Origin: an uncultured Lachnospiraceae bacterium
GTDB lineage: Bacteria; Bacillota; Clostridia; Lachnospirales; Lachnospiraceae
Reading direction: 5' to 3'
Length of the DNA stretch: 64,000 nt
NCBI GenBank assembly: GCA_934294885.1
Contig: CAKRAK010000006.1
Span: 33,031-97,030, forward strand
The position numbers and the translations under genes are program-made. Of this stretch, positions 1 through 9,286 are shown one piece after another (positions within the stretch are counted from its first letter, which is position 1; the number at the start of each line of letters is the position of its first letter). The notes under the pieces are model-generated. The model searched no databases and was not told where the DNA came from. It saw nothing but the letters and a program-made list of their open reading frames with translations.

Positions 1-1139
1 GTGTCTCCGTTTGTAAAAGTAATTTCTCCTAACTTGTTATCCTTTGCTTTGTCATATAAAGTAACTTTTTGTTCAATGGTTGTTGTATCCAAAGAATTAT
101 TTACAAGAATACGAAAGGATTTGTCTACCTCTAAATCAATTAAATCATGGTCCAAATTTGAGTAATAATTTGAAAGCAGGATGTTAGGTGTCTCTTCTGA
201 ATCCTCATCTGATTCAAATGAAAAATTAGAGAGAGGATAATAATAAGAATAATTGTTATAGCAGTAATTGTATAATGCTCTTGTATCTGTGTAGGCGTAT
301 TTTGCACCATCTGCATCTAATACAACGCAAATCAGTTCCAGGTCATCCTTTTTTGCATAGGTGACCAGAGTATTATTTGCCATTGTTGTATAACCGGTTT
401 TACCACCCTCACAATATTTATAATAATATTCGGAAGTAGGATGAATCATTTTATTACCGTTCCAAAGTTCTGTAGAATCCTCAGACATGTTGGTTGGAGG
501 AATGGTATAGGATTGTGTTCCGGCAATTTCTCTGAACTCCTCATATTGCAGGGCTTCCTTCATAATAAGAGCCATATCATAAGCACAGGTGTAATGGTTG
601 TCATCATGTAAACCGTTTGGTGTTACAAAATGTGTGTTCTGGCATCCGATTTCTTCTGCTTTTTCGTTCATCATATCGGCAAAGTGTTCCACATCTCCAC
701 CTACGACTTCTGCAATCTGATATGCACATTCATTGGCAGACTTTACCATAGTAGCGTAAAGTAAATCACCGATTGTAACCTTTTCTCCTACATCCAAACC
801 GATATTGGTACTGTCACGGTCAATGCCCCAGATGGCGTTTTCGGACATTGTTACGGTTTCGTTAAAATCCACTTTGTTTTCTATGGCAAGAAGTGTTGTC
901 ATAATTTTTGTAATACTTGCCGGATAACGTTTTTCGTAGGCATTTTTTTCGTATAAAATTTGTCCGGAATTCGCATCCATAACAATAGCAGCAGTGGAAA
1001 CCAGATCCGGTTCTCTTGTAGAATCATTTGTGTATTCTGTTGTTTCAATATGTTCCGTTGTAACTTCAGTCGCACATACCGGAATGGCGAAGGTCAATAT
1101 CATAATCCATGCTGTAAATATGGTAATGATTTTTTTCAT
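1..1139 (-). CDS. D-alanyl-D-alanine carboxypeptidase, 3' end cut by window edge
   Basis: A penicillin-binding D,D-carboxypeptidase (peptidase family S11, DacF/DacA type) that trims the terminal D-Ala from peptidoglycan stem peptides outside the membrane. The reading frame starts at the ATG at 1139-1137 and runs off the left edge without a stop. It opens with a signal peptide (MKKIITIFTAWIMIL then a hydrophobic stretch ending in VCA). All three active-site motifs are visible: SITK (SxxK, after RYPA), SAN (in VKSANEC) and KTG (in GGKTGYT). The C-terminal beta-rich domain is only partly present. It is transcribed divergently from trmB. The family call is firm; the exact paralogue (dacA, dacB or dacF) cannot be fixed. 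Confidence 0.93.
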   Translation of the reverse strand, partial: MKKIITIFTAWIMILTFAIPVCATEVTTEHIETTEYTNDSTREPDLVSTAAIVMDANSGQILYEKNAYEKRYPASITKIMTTLLAIENKVDFNETVTMSENAIWGIDRDSTNIGLDVGEKVTIGDLLYATMVKSANECAYQIAEVVGGDVEHFADMMNEKAEEIGCQNTHFVTPNGLHDDNHYTCAYDMALIMKEALQYEEFREIAGTQSYTIPPTNMSEDSTELWNGNKMIHPTSEYYYKYCEGGKTGYTTMANNTLVTYAKKDDLELICVVLDADGAKYAYTDTRALYNYCYNNYSYYYPLSNFSFESDEDSEETPNILLSNYYSNLDHDLIDLEVDKSFRILVNNSLDTTTIEQKVTLYDKAKDNKLGEITFTNGD

Positions 1140-1199
1140 TATCTGCAAACTCCTTTTATAAATGTTACAATTATATTAAGAATAAACACAATTATCATT

Positions 1200-1228
1200 A
1201 TTTTATTATATCTAATGTGCAGTGTCAA
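1200..1228 (-). promoter_or_regulatory. Sigma-A promoter for the carboxypeptidase
   Basis: On the minus strand TTGACA (1228-1223) is followed after 17 bases by TAAAAT (1205-1200), about 60 bases upstream of the ATG. This is a near-consensus vegetative promoter, seen directly. Confidence 0.7.
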
Positions 1229-1276
1229 CTATTCAAACTAACACATTTACATACATTTTGTAGTGGGAAAATGTAA

Positions 1277-1305
1277 TTGAAACAAGATATGCGGTATGTT
1301 AAAAT
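1277..1305 (+). promoter_or_regulatory. Sigma-A promoter for trmB
   Basis: TTGAAA (1277-1282), 17-base spacer, TAAAAT (1300-1305), placed 25 bases before the trmB start. Confidence 0.65.
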
Positions 1306-1329
1306 ACGAAAGGAAAGAGAGGAATGATT

Positions 1330-1974
1330 ATGAGATTAAGAAATGTACCCGGGGCAAGGGATACAATTGCTGAAAGCAGATTCACAATAAAAAATGAAAC
1401 CGAATGTAAGGGAAAATGGCACGAAATATTTAAAAATGATAATCCGATTCACATAGAGGTAGGAATGGGAAAGGGTCAGTTTATTATGAAGCTGGCAGAG
1501 AATCATCCGGATATTAATTATGTCGGAATAGAAAAATATTCTTCTGTTTTGGTACGGGCAATCGAAAAACAGGAGGAAAAAGAATTAACGAATCTGTTCT
1601 TCATTCGTATGGAAGCGGAAAATATAGCCGATGTATTTGAAAAGGGAGAGGTGGAACGGATTTATCTTAACTTCTCTGACCCATGGCCAAAGGACCGGCA
1701 TGCAAAAAGAAGACTCACTTCGGTTCAGTTTTTGGAAAGGTATGAACAGATATTGGTCCCAAAAGGACATGTGATTTTTAAAACCGATAACCGGGAATTG
1801 TTTGATTTTTCTTTAGAACAGGAAAAGCTGGCACCAAAATGGAATTTGTTAAACTACACTTATGACCTACATCATTCTCCCTATGTGGAGGGAAATGTTA
1901 TGACAGAGTATGAGTCCCGGTTTGTTGCAAAGGGGAATGCAATCTGCAGAATGGAATTGGAATTAAATATATAA
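1330..1974 (+). CDS. trmB: tRNA (guanine-N7-)-methyltransferase TrmB
   Basis: Methylates G46 of tRNA to m7G using S-adenosylmethionine. The protein is 214 residues, normal for bacterial TrmB. Visible family motifs are the SAM-binding stretch IEVGMGKGQF, the YVGIEKY segment, and the NFSDPWPKDRHAKRRL catalytic signature, followed by FKTDN. An ATG six bases earlier (1324) is in frame, but the AGAGGA ribosome site ends at 1323, which is too close; the start at 1330 (MRLRN) has a six-base spacing and is preferred. It is a single-gene unit with its own promoter and terminator. Confidence 0.95.
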   Translation: MRLRNVPGARDTIAESRFTIKNETECKGKWHEIFKNDNPIHIEVGMGKGQFIMKLAENHPDINYVGIEKYSSVLVRAIEKQEEKELTNLFFIRMEAENIADVFEKGEVERIYLNFSDPWPKDRHAKRRLTSVQFLERYEQILVPKGHVIFKTDNRELFDFSLEQEKLAPKWNLLNYTYDLHHSPYVEGNVMTEYESRFVAKGNAICRMELELNI

Positions 1975-1983
1975 TAATATAGA

Positions 1984-2013
1984 AGGAGCTTTGTAACACA
2001 AGCTCCTTTTTTT
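1984..2013 (+). terminator. Rho-independent terminator after trmB
   Basis: GGAGCTT (1985-1991) pairs with AAGCTCC (2000-2006) around a short loop and is followed by seven T. It sits just after the trmB stop. Confidence 0.85.
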
Positions 2014-2232
2014 CATATAATAGAAAATAAAAGATATGGGAAATTTTAATAAATTTATTTGTGTAAAAAGTTATGAATTAAAAAAACAATATTCTGTCAT
2101 TAACTGTATGTGTGAAAGTTTGTGTGTTGTCTGCCGGGAATTAAATAAGGATTGTTGTAAAAATAAAAGAAATAATAGAAAAAATAGTAGATGCTGCAAT
2201 AGATAAGGCATATTTTATATACTGATTAAACA

Positions 2233-2260
2233 TTGTTTTTTATGTAAATTATGGTAAAAT
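2233..2260 (+). promoter_or_regulatory. Candidate promoter for the chemotaxis receptor
   Basis: TTGTTT (2233-2238), 16 bases, TAAAAT (2255-2260). The 365-base stretch from the trmB stop to 2339 otherwise shows only the terminator and AT-rich DNA; I see no sigma28-type (TAAA ... CCGATAT) promoter here although the gene is a motility gene. Confidence 0.45.
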
Positions 2261-2339
2261 AAGACACATATTATATTCTTTTATAGGAAGAAGGAAATAC
2301 ATAATTTTGATTTGAGGGTGTACACAGGAGGGTTTATAT

Positions 2340-3821
2340 ATGGATTTGAAAAACATGTCGGATAAGAGTCGTGAGAATGCATCGGCAATGTTTTGTTATA
2401 CGGTATTGGTTGTTATACTGGCAGCATGTTATTTATTGGAAGTGATAAAAGGAAGCAGAACGGTTTTCTATTATTTAATATTTTTGATCTTGTTGCTGGT
2501 TCCTTATGTGATATGTAAGGTAATGGTTGTAAAGGACAGAGAATCTGATTCGGTGCGTTATGTTATGGCAGGTGGATTTTTTATCTTTTATTTGTATGTT
2601 ATATTTACCACTGTATCCGTAATCGCGTATGTATATGCAATTATGATTGCAGTTGTTTTAATCTGTTATAATGACAACAAAGTATTGGTTTCTTACATGG
2701 TCGGAGTGACCATTGGAAATATTGCACATGTGCTCTATCTTGGAGTAACCCATCAGATTACTTCTGATGTGCTGCCGGATTTGGAAATCAGAATTGCATC
2801 TTTAATTTTATTTACCTTGTTTTTGTCAAAGAGCGCAAGGACCTTGGAATTGACGAACCGTAATCGGGTGGAAGAGGTTGAACGGGAAAAAGAGAGAGTT
2901 TCCCGGTTGATGGAACAGATTCTTCGTGTTTCCAATGAAATAACAGCAAATATCGGAACTGTTTCCGAAAAAATGGATATTTTAAGTGAGACGGCAAATA
3001 AAACAAGAGTATCCATGGAGGAAGTAAATCAGGGAACCGGGGATACCGTAGATTCCATTCAGATGCAGATGAAGATGACAGAAGAAATTCATCAGGCAAT
3101 TGATAAGGTTAGTGATTCCACAAACAGTATTTCAGATAATATAGAAGCAACGAAAAAAGAGATTCAGGAATCAAAATATAACATCGATGAACTGATTCAT
3201 CATGTAGAACTGTCAAATCAGTCAAATAAAAATGTTTCAGAGGAAATTGAAAAGTTAAATGATTATGCAGAAAAAATGCAGTCTATCATTGGACTGATCA
3301 ATGGGATTACTTCGCAGACAAGCCTGCTTGCATTAAATGCCAGTATTGAGGCTGCAAGAGCGGGAGAAGCGGGAAGAGGCTTTGCTGTTGTTGCATCCGA
3401 GATTTCCAATCTTGCAACTCAGACAAGCGAGGCAACCATTAATATTACAGAGTTGATAGATAATGTATCTTCTGAATTAACCAATATGGTACATGTCATT
3501 GGAACTATGCTTCACAACGCAGAGGAACAGAATGTATTTGCAAATAAAACAGCCCACAGCTTTGAGGAAATCGCTTCCATGACCAATCTGGTTTACCGGG
3601 AATCTGATAAATTAAGAGAGATGGTAACCAATCTAAGTGAGGCAAATGAGCAGGTAATCAGGGGAATTGAAACCATTTCTTCTGCTACAGAGGAGGTTAC
3701 GGCTCATTCCGGTGAGACATTAGAGTCAACAGAAAGAAATAGCAGTATTGCAGGAGAGGTAGAGGAGATTATAGAGGTATTAAGCAATCTTGCCTCTGAA
3801 TTATCTGCGGTAGAATCATAA
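2340..3821 (+). CDS. Methyl-accepting chemotaxis protein with polytopic N-terminus
   Basis: A chemoreceptor of 493 residues that would signal to CheA/CheW. Residues about 18-165 form roughly six hydrophobic segments with no large extracellular sensor domain and no clear HAMP domain; this is followed by a long coiled coil (about 170-493) with the conserved hairpin tip (ITSQTSLLALNASIEAARAG, then RGFAVVASEI). The receptor therefore senses within or through the membrane, or by a membrane-embedded region of unknown type. The start has GGAGGG at a suitable distance (2329-2334). The following hisA gene begins only 17 bases after its stop, so they may share a transcript. Confidence 0.93.
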   Translation: MDLKNMSDKSRENASAMFCYTVLVVILAACYLLEVIKGSRTVFYYLIFLILLLVPYVICKVMVVKDRESDSVRYVMAGGFFIFYLYVIFTTVSVIAYVYAIMIAVVLICYNDNKVLVSYMVGVTIGNIAHVLYLGVTHQITSDVLPDLEIRIASLILFTLFLSKSARTLELTNRNRVEEVEREKERVSRLMEQILRVSNEITANIGTVSEKMDILSETANKTRVSMEEVNQGTGDTVDSIQMQMKMTEEIHQAIDKVSDSTNSISDNIEATKKEIQESKYNIDELIHHVELSNQSNKNVSEEIEKLNDYAEKMQSIIGLINGITSQTSLLALNASIEAARAGEAGRGFAVVASEISNLATQTSEATINITELIDNVSSELTNMVHVIGTMLHNAEEQNVFANKTAHSFEEIASMTNLVYRESDKLREMVTNLSEANEQVIRGIETISSATEEVTAHSGETLESTERNSSIAGEVEEIIEVLSNLASELSAVES

Positions 3822-3838
3822 TTCCGGAGGAAGGATAA

Positions 3839-4615
3839 ATGCAGTTTCGACCATGTATTGATATTCATAACGGAAAAGTTAAACAAATTGTTGGTGGTTC
3901 CTTAAAGGATACAGAAAATCAGGCCAAAGAAAATTTTGTCTCTGTTCAGGATGCTTCCTTTTATGCCAATATGTATAAAAAAAGCAAGATAACAGGTGGA
4001 CATATTATTTTATTGAATAAAGCAGGTACCAAATATTATGAGGAAGACGTACAACAGGCAAAGCTTGCATTGGAAGCGTATCCCGGTGGTCTGCAGATTG
4101 GTGGCGGTATTTGTGGGGATAATGCCAAAGAGTTTCTTCAATATGGTGCCAGTCATGTAATTGTTACATCTTATGTTTTTTCGGATGGAAGGATTAATTA
4201 TGACAGATTAAAGGAATTGGTTTCCATTGTCGGAAAAGAACATTTAGTGTTGGATTTAAGCTGTAGAAAAAAGGAGAATCAGTATTATATCGTAACCGAC
4301 CGGTGGCAGAAGTTCACGGATGAGGTTATATCAAAAGAGACAATAGAAAAGCTGCAGGAGTATGCAGATGAATTTTTGATTCATGCTGTTGATGTAGAGG
4401 GAAAGGCTAATGGAATAGAAAAGGAATTGGTTTCTTTGTTATCTGAATACGGGGATATTCCCATTACATATGCCGGAGGGGTAGGTTCTTATGATGACAT
4501 AGAATTGTTACGTGAGCTTTCAGGGGGAAAGTTAAATGTAACAATCGGCAGTGCCCTTGACCTATTTGGAGGTTCATTGGAATATGATAGAATAATAAAA
4601 ATGATGGATGTGTGA
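3839..4615 (+). CDS. hisA: HisA isomerase of the eukaryotic (His6/HISN3) type
   Basis: Phosphoribosylformimino-5-aminoimidazole carboxamide ribotide isomerase of histidine biosynthesis, a TIM-barrel enzyme. The 258-residue sequence does not look like ordinary bacterial HisA (about 240 residues, starting near LIPAIDL). It resembles yeast His6 and plant HISN3 along its length: CIDIHNGKVKQIVGGSL at the start, HVIVTSYVF, VLDLSCRKK, EFLIHAVDVEGK, and TYAGGV followed by IGSALDLFGG at the end. The AGGAGG-like site AATTCCGGAGG precedes the ATG. No other his gene lies in the window, so pathway use depends on genes elsewhere. The last 8 bases overlap the longest reading of the next gene. Confidence 0.88.
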   Translation: MQFRPCIDIHNGKVKQIVGGSLKDTENQAKENFVSVQDASFYANMYKKSKITGGHIILLNKAGTKYYEEDVQQAKLALEAYPGGLQIGGGICGDNAKEFLQYGASHVIVTSYVFSDGRINYDRLKELVSIVGKEHLVLDLSCRKKENQYYIVTDRWQKFTDEVISKETIEKLQEYADEFLIHAVDVEGKANGIEKELVSLLSEYGDIPITYAGGVGSYDDIELLRELSGGKLNVTIGSALDLFGGSLEYDRIIKMMDV

Positions 4616-7229
4616 TATGGAATCTAAAAAAACGGACAAAATATGGAAATTCTGTAAAGACAATTATGTTTATGTTGTAACCTTTGGTATTGCATTTTTG
4701 ATTATGTTAGGTGCCTGGATTATCGGAAGGGTCGGTCCCTTTGGAGGAAAATGTCTGGTAGTTGTGGATGGGGTACATCAGTATTTGCCCTTTTTCTCGG
4801 AATATCAGGAGAAATTAAAAACTTTCGGGAGTCTGCAATATACCTATGATGTAGGACTTGGCAACAATTTTTTATCCCTATGGTCTTATTATTTATCCAG
4901 TCCTTTTAATCTGATTATTATTCTTTTTGGAAAGTCACAGCTTCCTATGATATTGAATATAATCATTTCCTTAAAGGTAATTTTAGCAGCCCTTACATTT
5001 GCTTATTTTTTGCGGCATGCAGGTAAAAAACCGGAAAAGAATCCGGGAATTGTAGTTTTTTCTTTGTTTTATGCTTTTAGCAGTTACGTTGTGGGATATT
5101 ACTGGAACCTGATGTGGCTGGACTGTATTTATGTATTCCCTCTTATTATATTGGGAATGCAAAAAATGATGAATCAAAAGGACAGCCGGCTTTATGTTCT
5201 TACCTTATTATATAGTTTTATTTGTAATTACTACATAAGCTTTATGATCTGTTTGTTTTTGGTGTTATGGTTTTTTACCTTTCATTTCAAAAGCTTTACT
5301 GATTTTTTTGCCAGAGGATTGCGGTTTGCCATTGCATCCTTAACAACGGCGGCAATGAGTGCAGTGGTTTTGCTGCCGGCATATAAGGGAATTATGACGA
5401 CAGCTTCCGCAAAGTTTGCCCTGCCGGATTGGAAATTCTACGGTAAGTTTGCAGATACCCTTCGTTCCGCATTGTTTTGTTCGGAGGTTACAACAAATCA
5501 GATCAATGATGCGGGAACCAATTTATATTGCGGTATTTTTACGGTAATGCTGGCAATTATGTTTTTGTTTATTAAAAATGTATCCCTTGAGCGTAAAATC
5601 AAATATTTTTGTATTCTTGCATTCCTGATTGTAAGCTGTAACAATCAGCTGTTAAATTATATATGGCATGGTTTCCATAACCAGTATGGAATTCCAAACC
5701 GTTTTGTATTTCTTTATATTTTTGTGTTGATCATAATGGCATATAAGGTATATCTGGAAAGAAAGCATATCAGGATTTATATGGTTGTGCTGTCGTATCT
5801 GGCCAGTATGCTGTTTGTGATATATTGTTATTTTAATGCTGAGATAACCTATGAGATTAAAACATATGTATGCAGTGTCTTTTTGCTTACGGTGTATCTT
5901 GTTTTGTTTGCTATGTATATCCGTATGCCGGAAGGAAAATATATACCAAGATATATGATGCTGGCAATTGCCGTATTAGAGGTAGTCACCAATGCATTAT
6001 TCGGTTTTTCACAGGTAGGTTCTTCAGAGCCGGATTATTATTATGGGGATACATACAAATTCGATGCATTGAAGGAAAAGGTAAAAGAGGAAGAAGGAGA
6101 GAATGGATTTTATCGTTCAGATATTCTGATTCCCAAATTAGTGGATGAAGCGACATGGCATAATTTGAAAAGTGTTGGTATCTTTGGTTCAACAGTTCGG
6201 GGAGAACTGGTAACCACAATGGGACAGCTTGGTTTTTACACCGGAGCAAATGAATATCTGTATTATGGTGCAACCCCTGTGACAAATGCATTATTTGGTG
6301 TAAAATACGTATATACAAGAGAAAATGATTTTAATAATCTTTCCATGGATTTGTTTGCAACAGATGAGGATGTTTCTGTATATCAGAATCAAAGAACTCT
6401 TCCTGTGGGATACATGGTAAAGGATGACATATTAAAATTTGAACCGGGTACCAACGGGCCGTTTACCGTTCAGAATGAATTATCCGGTGCATTAACCGGT
6501 GTAGAACCGATATTTGCTACCATTTATGAGGACATGGATGCATCCTCCTACGGAACCAATATTAAGTTTACCCAGGTAAGCGACAATATGGTTTCTTATT
6601 CTGATGCCAATGGAAGTGCAAGAGTGGATATGTTATATACAATACCGAGGGATATGGATTTGTATATGAACTGCAGGGGCAGTAATGTTCATAAGATTGC
6701 ATTATTGATAGACGGAACTGAGGTTGCATACGACAGATATCAGGGACAGATTTTTCATATCGGTAATCTGAAGGAAGGCCAGCAGGTAGATATACAGTTT
6801 GAATTAAATGACGGTAAGGATTTATCGGGAGAATTATACTGTTATCCGATGGAATTTGTTGAAAGTCAGTTCGAAGGGTTTTATAATATATTACGGAATC
6901 AGTCGATGGATGTAACAAAATGTACAGATACCAAGATAGAGGGCACATTGACTGTGAATCAGGATGGTGTATTTATGACATCTATTCCATATGATGAGGG
7001 ATGGACATTATATGCCAATGGTAAGAAGGTAGAAACCTGTCGAATTTTAGACAGTTTTGTAGGTGCAAAGCTTCCAAAGGGAGAATATGATATCCGGCTG
7101 GTATATCATTGTTCGGGTCTGTTGACCGGTTTTGTAACTACGATGATAGGGGTTTTATGCTTTGGATTGATCTGCGTAGTGGAAAGGAAAATGCGTAAGA
7201 AAAAAGATCTGAAGAAGCAAAATGTATGA
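4608..7229 (+). CDS. YfhO-family polytopic membrane protein
   Basis: An 873-residue integral membrane protein of the YfhO family (PF09586). In related Firmicutes such proteins are linked to glycosylation of cell-wall or membrane polymers, with a GT-C-like fold, but the donor and acceptor here are unknown. Residues about 20-490 hold roughly a dozen hydrophobic segments; early loop motifs include VDGVHQYLPF and GLGNNF, typical of the family. A large soluble outer domain (about 500-830) follows and one final membrane helix ends in basic residues (ERKMRKKKDLKKQ). The start may be ATG at 4608 or at 4617 (MESKK); neither has a strong ribosome site, which fits translational coupling to hisA. Confidence 0.83.
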   Translation: MCDMESKKTDKIWKFCKDNYVYVVTFGIAFLIMLGAWIIGRVGPFGGKCLVVVDGVHQYLPFFSEYQEKLKTFGSLQYTYDVGLGNNFLSLWSYYLSSPFNLIIILFGKSQLPMILNIIISLKVILAALTFAYFLRHAGKKPEKNPGIVVFSLFYAFSSYVVGYYWNLMWLDCIYVFPLIILGMQKMMNQKDSRLYVLTLLYSFICNYYISFMICLFLVLWFFTFHFKSFTDFFARGLRFAIASLTTAAMSAVVLLPAYKGIMTTASAKFALPDWKFYGKFADTLRSALFCSEVTTNQINDAGTNLYCGIFTVMLAIMFLFIKNVSLERKIKYFCILAFLIVSCNNQLLNYIWHGFHNQYGIPNRFVFLYIFVLIIMAYKVYLERKHIRIYMVVLSYLASMLFVIYCYFNAEITYEIKTYVCSVFLLTVYLVLFAMYIRMPEGKYIPRYMMLAIAVLEVVTNALFGFSQVGSSEPDYYYGDTYKFDALKEKVKEEEGENGFYRSDILIPKLVDEATWHNLKSVGIFGSTVRGELVTTMGQLGFYTGANEYLYYGATPVTNALFGVKYVYTRENDFNNLSMDLFATDEDVSVYQNQRTLPVGYMVKDDILKFEPGTNGPFTVQNELSGALTGVEPIFATIYEDMDASSYGTNIKFTQVSDNMVSYSDANGSARVDMLYTIPRDMDLYMNCRGSNVHKIALLIDGTEVAYDRYQGQIFHIGNLKEGQQVDIQFELNDGKDLSGELYCYPMEFVESQFEGFYNILRNQSMDVTKCTDTKIEGTLTVNQDGVFMTSIPYDEGWTLYANGKKVETCRILDSFVGAKLPKGEYDIRLVYHCSGLLTGFVTTMIGVLCFGLICVVERKMRKKKDLKKQNV

Positions 7230-7242
7230 AGGAGGTAAAGAA

Positions 7243-9045
7243 ATGGTTAAAAATGATGGGGTAAGCAGGACAAAGGTAATTTACTTTTTGTTGATTGCGG
7301 TGTTGATTGTGGTTGCAATTATTGGAGATTTTATTCTGATGGGCAAGCTGGATTCAGGAGAAGGAGAATTAAAGGGATCCATTATTGGCATATCAGTGGT
7401 AATTATTCTACTTGCAATTGTAATCGGAGCGGTTATGTTTAAGTTTGTAGCGGATGCGGAAAAGGATTCTACGGTAAAGAGTGATAAGTATAAGAAATTA
7501 TTCTTAAATCTGCCGGTAGGATTTGCCCAGGCTCAAATCTTAAAGGATGCACAATCAGGAAGGAATATTGGTTATAAGATTGTGGATGCCAATGAACGAT
7601 TTGAAAATTATTTTGGTCTGGCAAAATCCGACTACTACAGTAAAGTGTTATCTGACAGTCGTTTGGATGTATTACAGGATATTAACGCATGGTTTGAGGC
7701 ATACAATAATTCCGGTACAAAATTAGGTGAGTTGTTGGATGTAGAGATAACCATGGAAAAACTGGAAAAGGTATTTAATACTGTAATGTACAAATCAGAA
7801 AGTGATTACATTAATATGGTAATCATTGATATTACAGAACAGAAGGAAACAGAGAACAAGTTATCAAAAGCAATTACAGATGCAAATGCGGCATATAAGA
7901 CCCAGTCTGAATTTCTGGCAAATATGTCTCATGAGATCAGAACACCGATTAACGGTATTTTAGGTATGCTGCAGCTTACATTAATGAGTGAGGACCTGCA
8001 GGCGGATCATCGTGATAATTTGACTACAGCTAAAAACTGTGCCGATACATTATTACGTCTTATCAATGATATTTTGGATATTTCCAAGCTAGAGGCAGGA
8101 AAATACAATTTAAGAGAAGAAAACTTTGATGTAAAGGCTGCCATTGAGGAAATGGTTGCTGCTCAGGTTCCGATTGCGAAGGACAAGGGTCTGACATTGG
8201 ATTGTAACTTTGACAGCAATATGCCGCAGCTTGTTCGGGGTGACGGACAGCGTATCCAGCAGGTATTAAATTGTCTGTTATCTAATGCCATTAAATTTAC
8301 AAGTGAAGGTGGAGTCAGAGTTAAGGTTGCATGCTTAGATGACACCTTTGAAACCATGAAGCTTCGTATTGCGGTTGCGGATTCCGGAATCGGTATTGCG
8401 GATGAAGACAGAAATAAATTATTCATTCGGTTTTCACAGGTAGATGCTTCCGATACCCGTAAATACGGTGGTTCCGGTTTAGGACTTGTTATTACAAAAC
8501 AGATTGTGGAATTGATGGGTGGTACCATTACAGTTCAAAGTAAAGAGGGAATCGGTTCTACCTTTATTGTAGAGGTTCCGCTTCATATTATAAAGGCAGC
8601 TTCTGAAGAAGAGGTTGTTGAAAGTGCAGTAACAGAGGACCCTGCGGTATTCTCATTAGTAGGACATGCCAAGGCAAGAATTTTGGTAGCTGAGGATGAA
8701 CCGGTGAACCAGCAGGTAATCGGTAAGCTGCTTGGTATGGCAGGTTACTCTTATGATATTGCAGAAAACGGAGAAAAGGCAGTTGAGTTATTCAAGCAGA
8801 AGGAATATCAGGCAGCATTGTTTGATGTACAGATGCCGGTTATGGATGGTCTGGCTGCAACAAGAGAAATCCGTAAGATTGAAAGAGCGGAGAAGAGAAC
8901 ACGTCTTCCGATTATTGCAGTAACTGCAAGAGCAATGTTCGGAGATAAGGAACGAATTCTGGAAGCACAGTTAGATGATTATATTGCAAAGCCGTATAAT
9001 CTCAATGATGTTGTGGAAACATTAAACAAATATGTAGAGGGATAA
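7243..9045 (+). CDS. Hybrid sensor histidine kinase with receiver domain
   Basis: A 600-residue membrane sensor kinase. There are two N-terminal membrane segments (about 13-35 and 46-68), a PAS-like region (about 80-205), a HisKA dimerisation domain with phospho-acceptor His230 in MSHEIRTPINGIL, and an HATPase domain with N, G1 and G2 boxes (ADSGIGI, then GGSGLGL). A C-terminal receiver carries acidic residues in VAEDEP, phospho-acceptor Asp528 in FDVQMPVMDG, and the conserved Lys in AKPYN. An ATG 21 bases upstream is in frame, but GAAGGAGGT (7228-7236) fits the start at 7243. No output domain is present, so the phosphoryl group probably goes to an Hpt protein or regulator elsewhere. It follows the YfhO gene by 13 bases. 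Confidence 0.93.
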   Translation: MVKNDGVSRTKVIYFLLIAVLIVVAIIGDFILMGKLDSGEGELKGSIIGISVVIILLAIVIGAVMFKFVADAEKDSTVKSDKYKKLFLNLPVGFAQAQILKDAQSGRNIGYKIVDANERFENYFGLAKSDYYSKVLSDSRLDVLQDINAWFEAYNNSGTKLGELLDVEITMEKLEKVFNTVMYKSESDYINMVIIDITEQKETENKLSKAITDANAAYKTQSEFLANMSHEIRTPINGILGMLQLTLMSEDLQADHRDNLTTAKNCADTLLRLINDILDISKLEAGKYNLREENFDVKAAIEEMVAAQVPIAKDKGLTLDCNFDSNMPQLVRGDGQRIQQVLNCLLSNAIKFTSEGGVRVKVACLDDTFETMKLRIAVADSGIGIADEDRNKLFIRFSQVDASDTRKYGGSGLGLVITKQIVELMGGTITVQSKEGIGSTFIVEVPLHIIKAASEEEVVESAVTEDPAVFSLVGHAKARILVAEDEPVNQQVIGKLLGMAGYSYDIAENGEKAVELFKQKEYQAALFDVQMPVMDGLAATREIRKIERAEKRTRLPIIAVTARAMFGDKERILEAQLDDYIAKPYNLNDVVETLNKYVEG

Positions 9046-9061
9046 TAAAAGTAGTGATATA

Positions 9062-9116
9062 GACCAAAATAAGGGTCGGATACAGAGCGTGTCCGGCCCT
9101 TATTTTGGTCTTTTTT
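9062..9116 (+). terminator. Strong terminator after the hybrid kinase
   Basis: A long stem: GACCAAAATAAGGG pairs with CCCTTATTTTGGTC, with a small inner stem-loop, and is followed by six T. It closes the receptor-to-kinase transcript. Confidence 0.92.
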
Positions 9117-9148
9117 ATGAAACAATAATGAAATAAAAATAACAGGAG

Positions 9149-9184
9149 GTTCATAAACAGGGTGGTTTATGAACTTTTTATTTT
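9149..9184 (+). terminator. Second hairpin terminator in tandem
   Basis: GTTCATAAAC (9149-9158) pairs perfectly with GTTTATGAAC (9165-9174), followed by TTTTTATTTTG. It lies 33 bases after the first terminator and carries GGAGG in its 5' flank, so it may insulate the Tad operon or end a short transcript. Confidence 0.7.
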
Positions 9185-9209
9185 GTTTATGCAGTTTTGT
9201 TCATAATCG

Positions 9210-9238
9210 TGGACGAAGTAGGATGCAATTCCTATAAT
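9210..9238 (+). promoter_or_regulatory. Candidate promoter for the Tad operon
   Basis: TGGACG (9210-9215), 17 bases, TATAAT (9233-9238), about 50 bases upstream of the first tad gene. Confidence 0.6.
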
Positions 9239-9286
9239 GACGAAAAGTAAAGGGAAACACTTACGAATCTGAAAAGGAGAAACACA

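Noticed and set aside
960..1241. Plus-strand open frame of 93 codons
   Set aside because: It runs antisense through the signal peptide and promoter of the D,D-carboxypeptidase gene and has no ribosome site or protein-like pattern.
2753..3099. Minus-strand frames inside the chemoreceptor gene and similar frames inside other long genes
   Set aside because: They are shadows of strongly coding plus-strand genes and lack ribosome sites.
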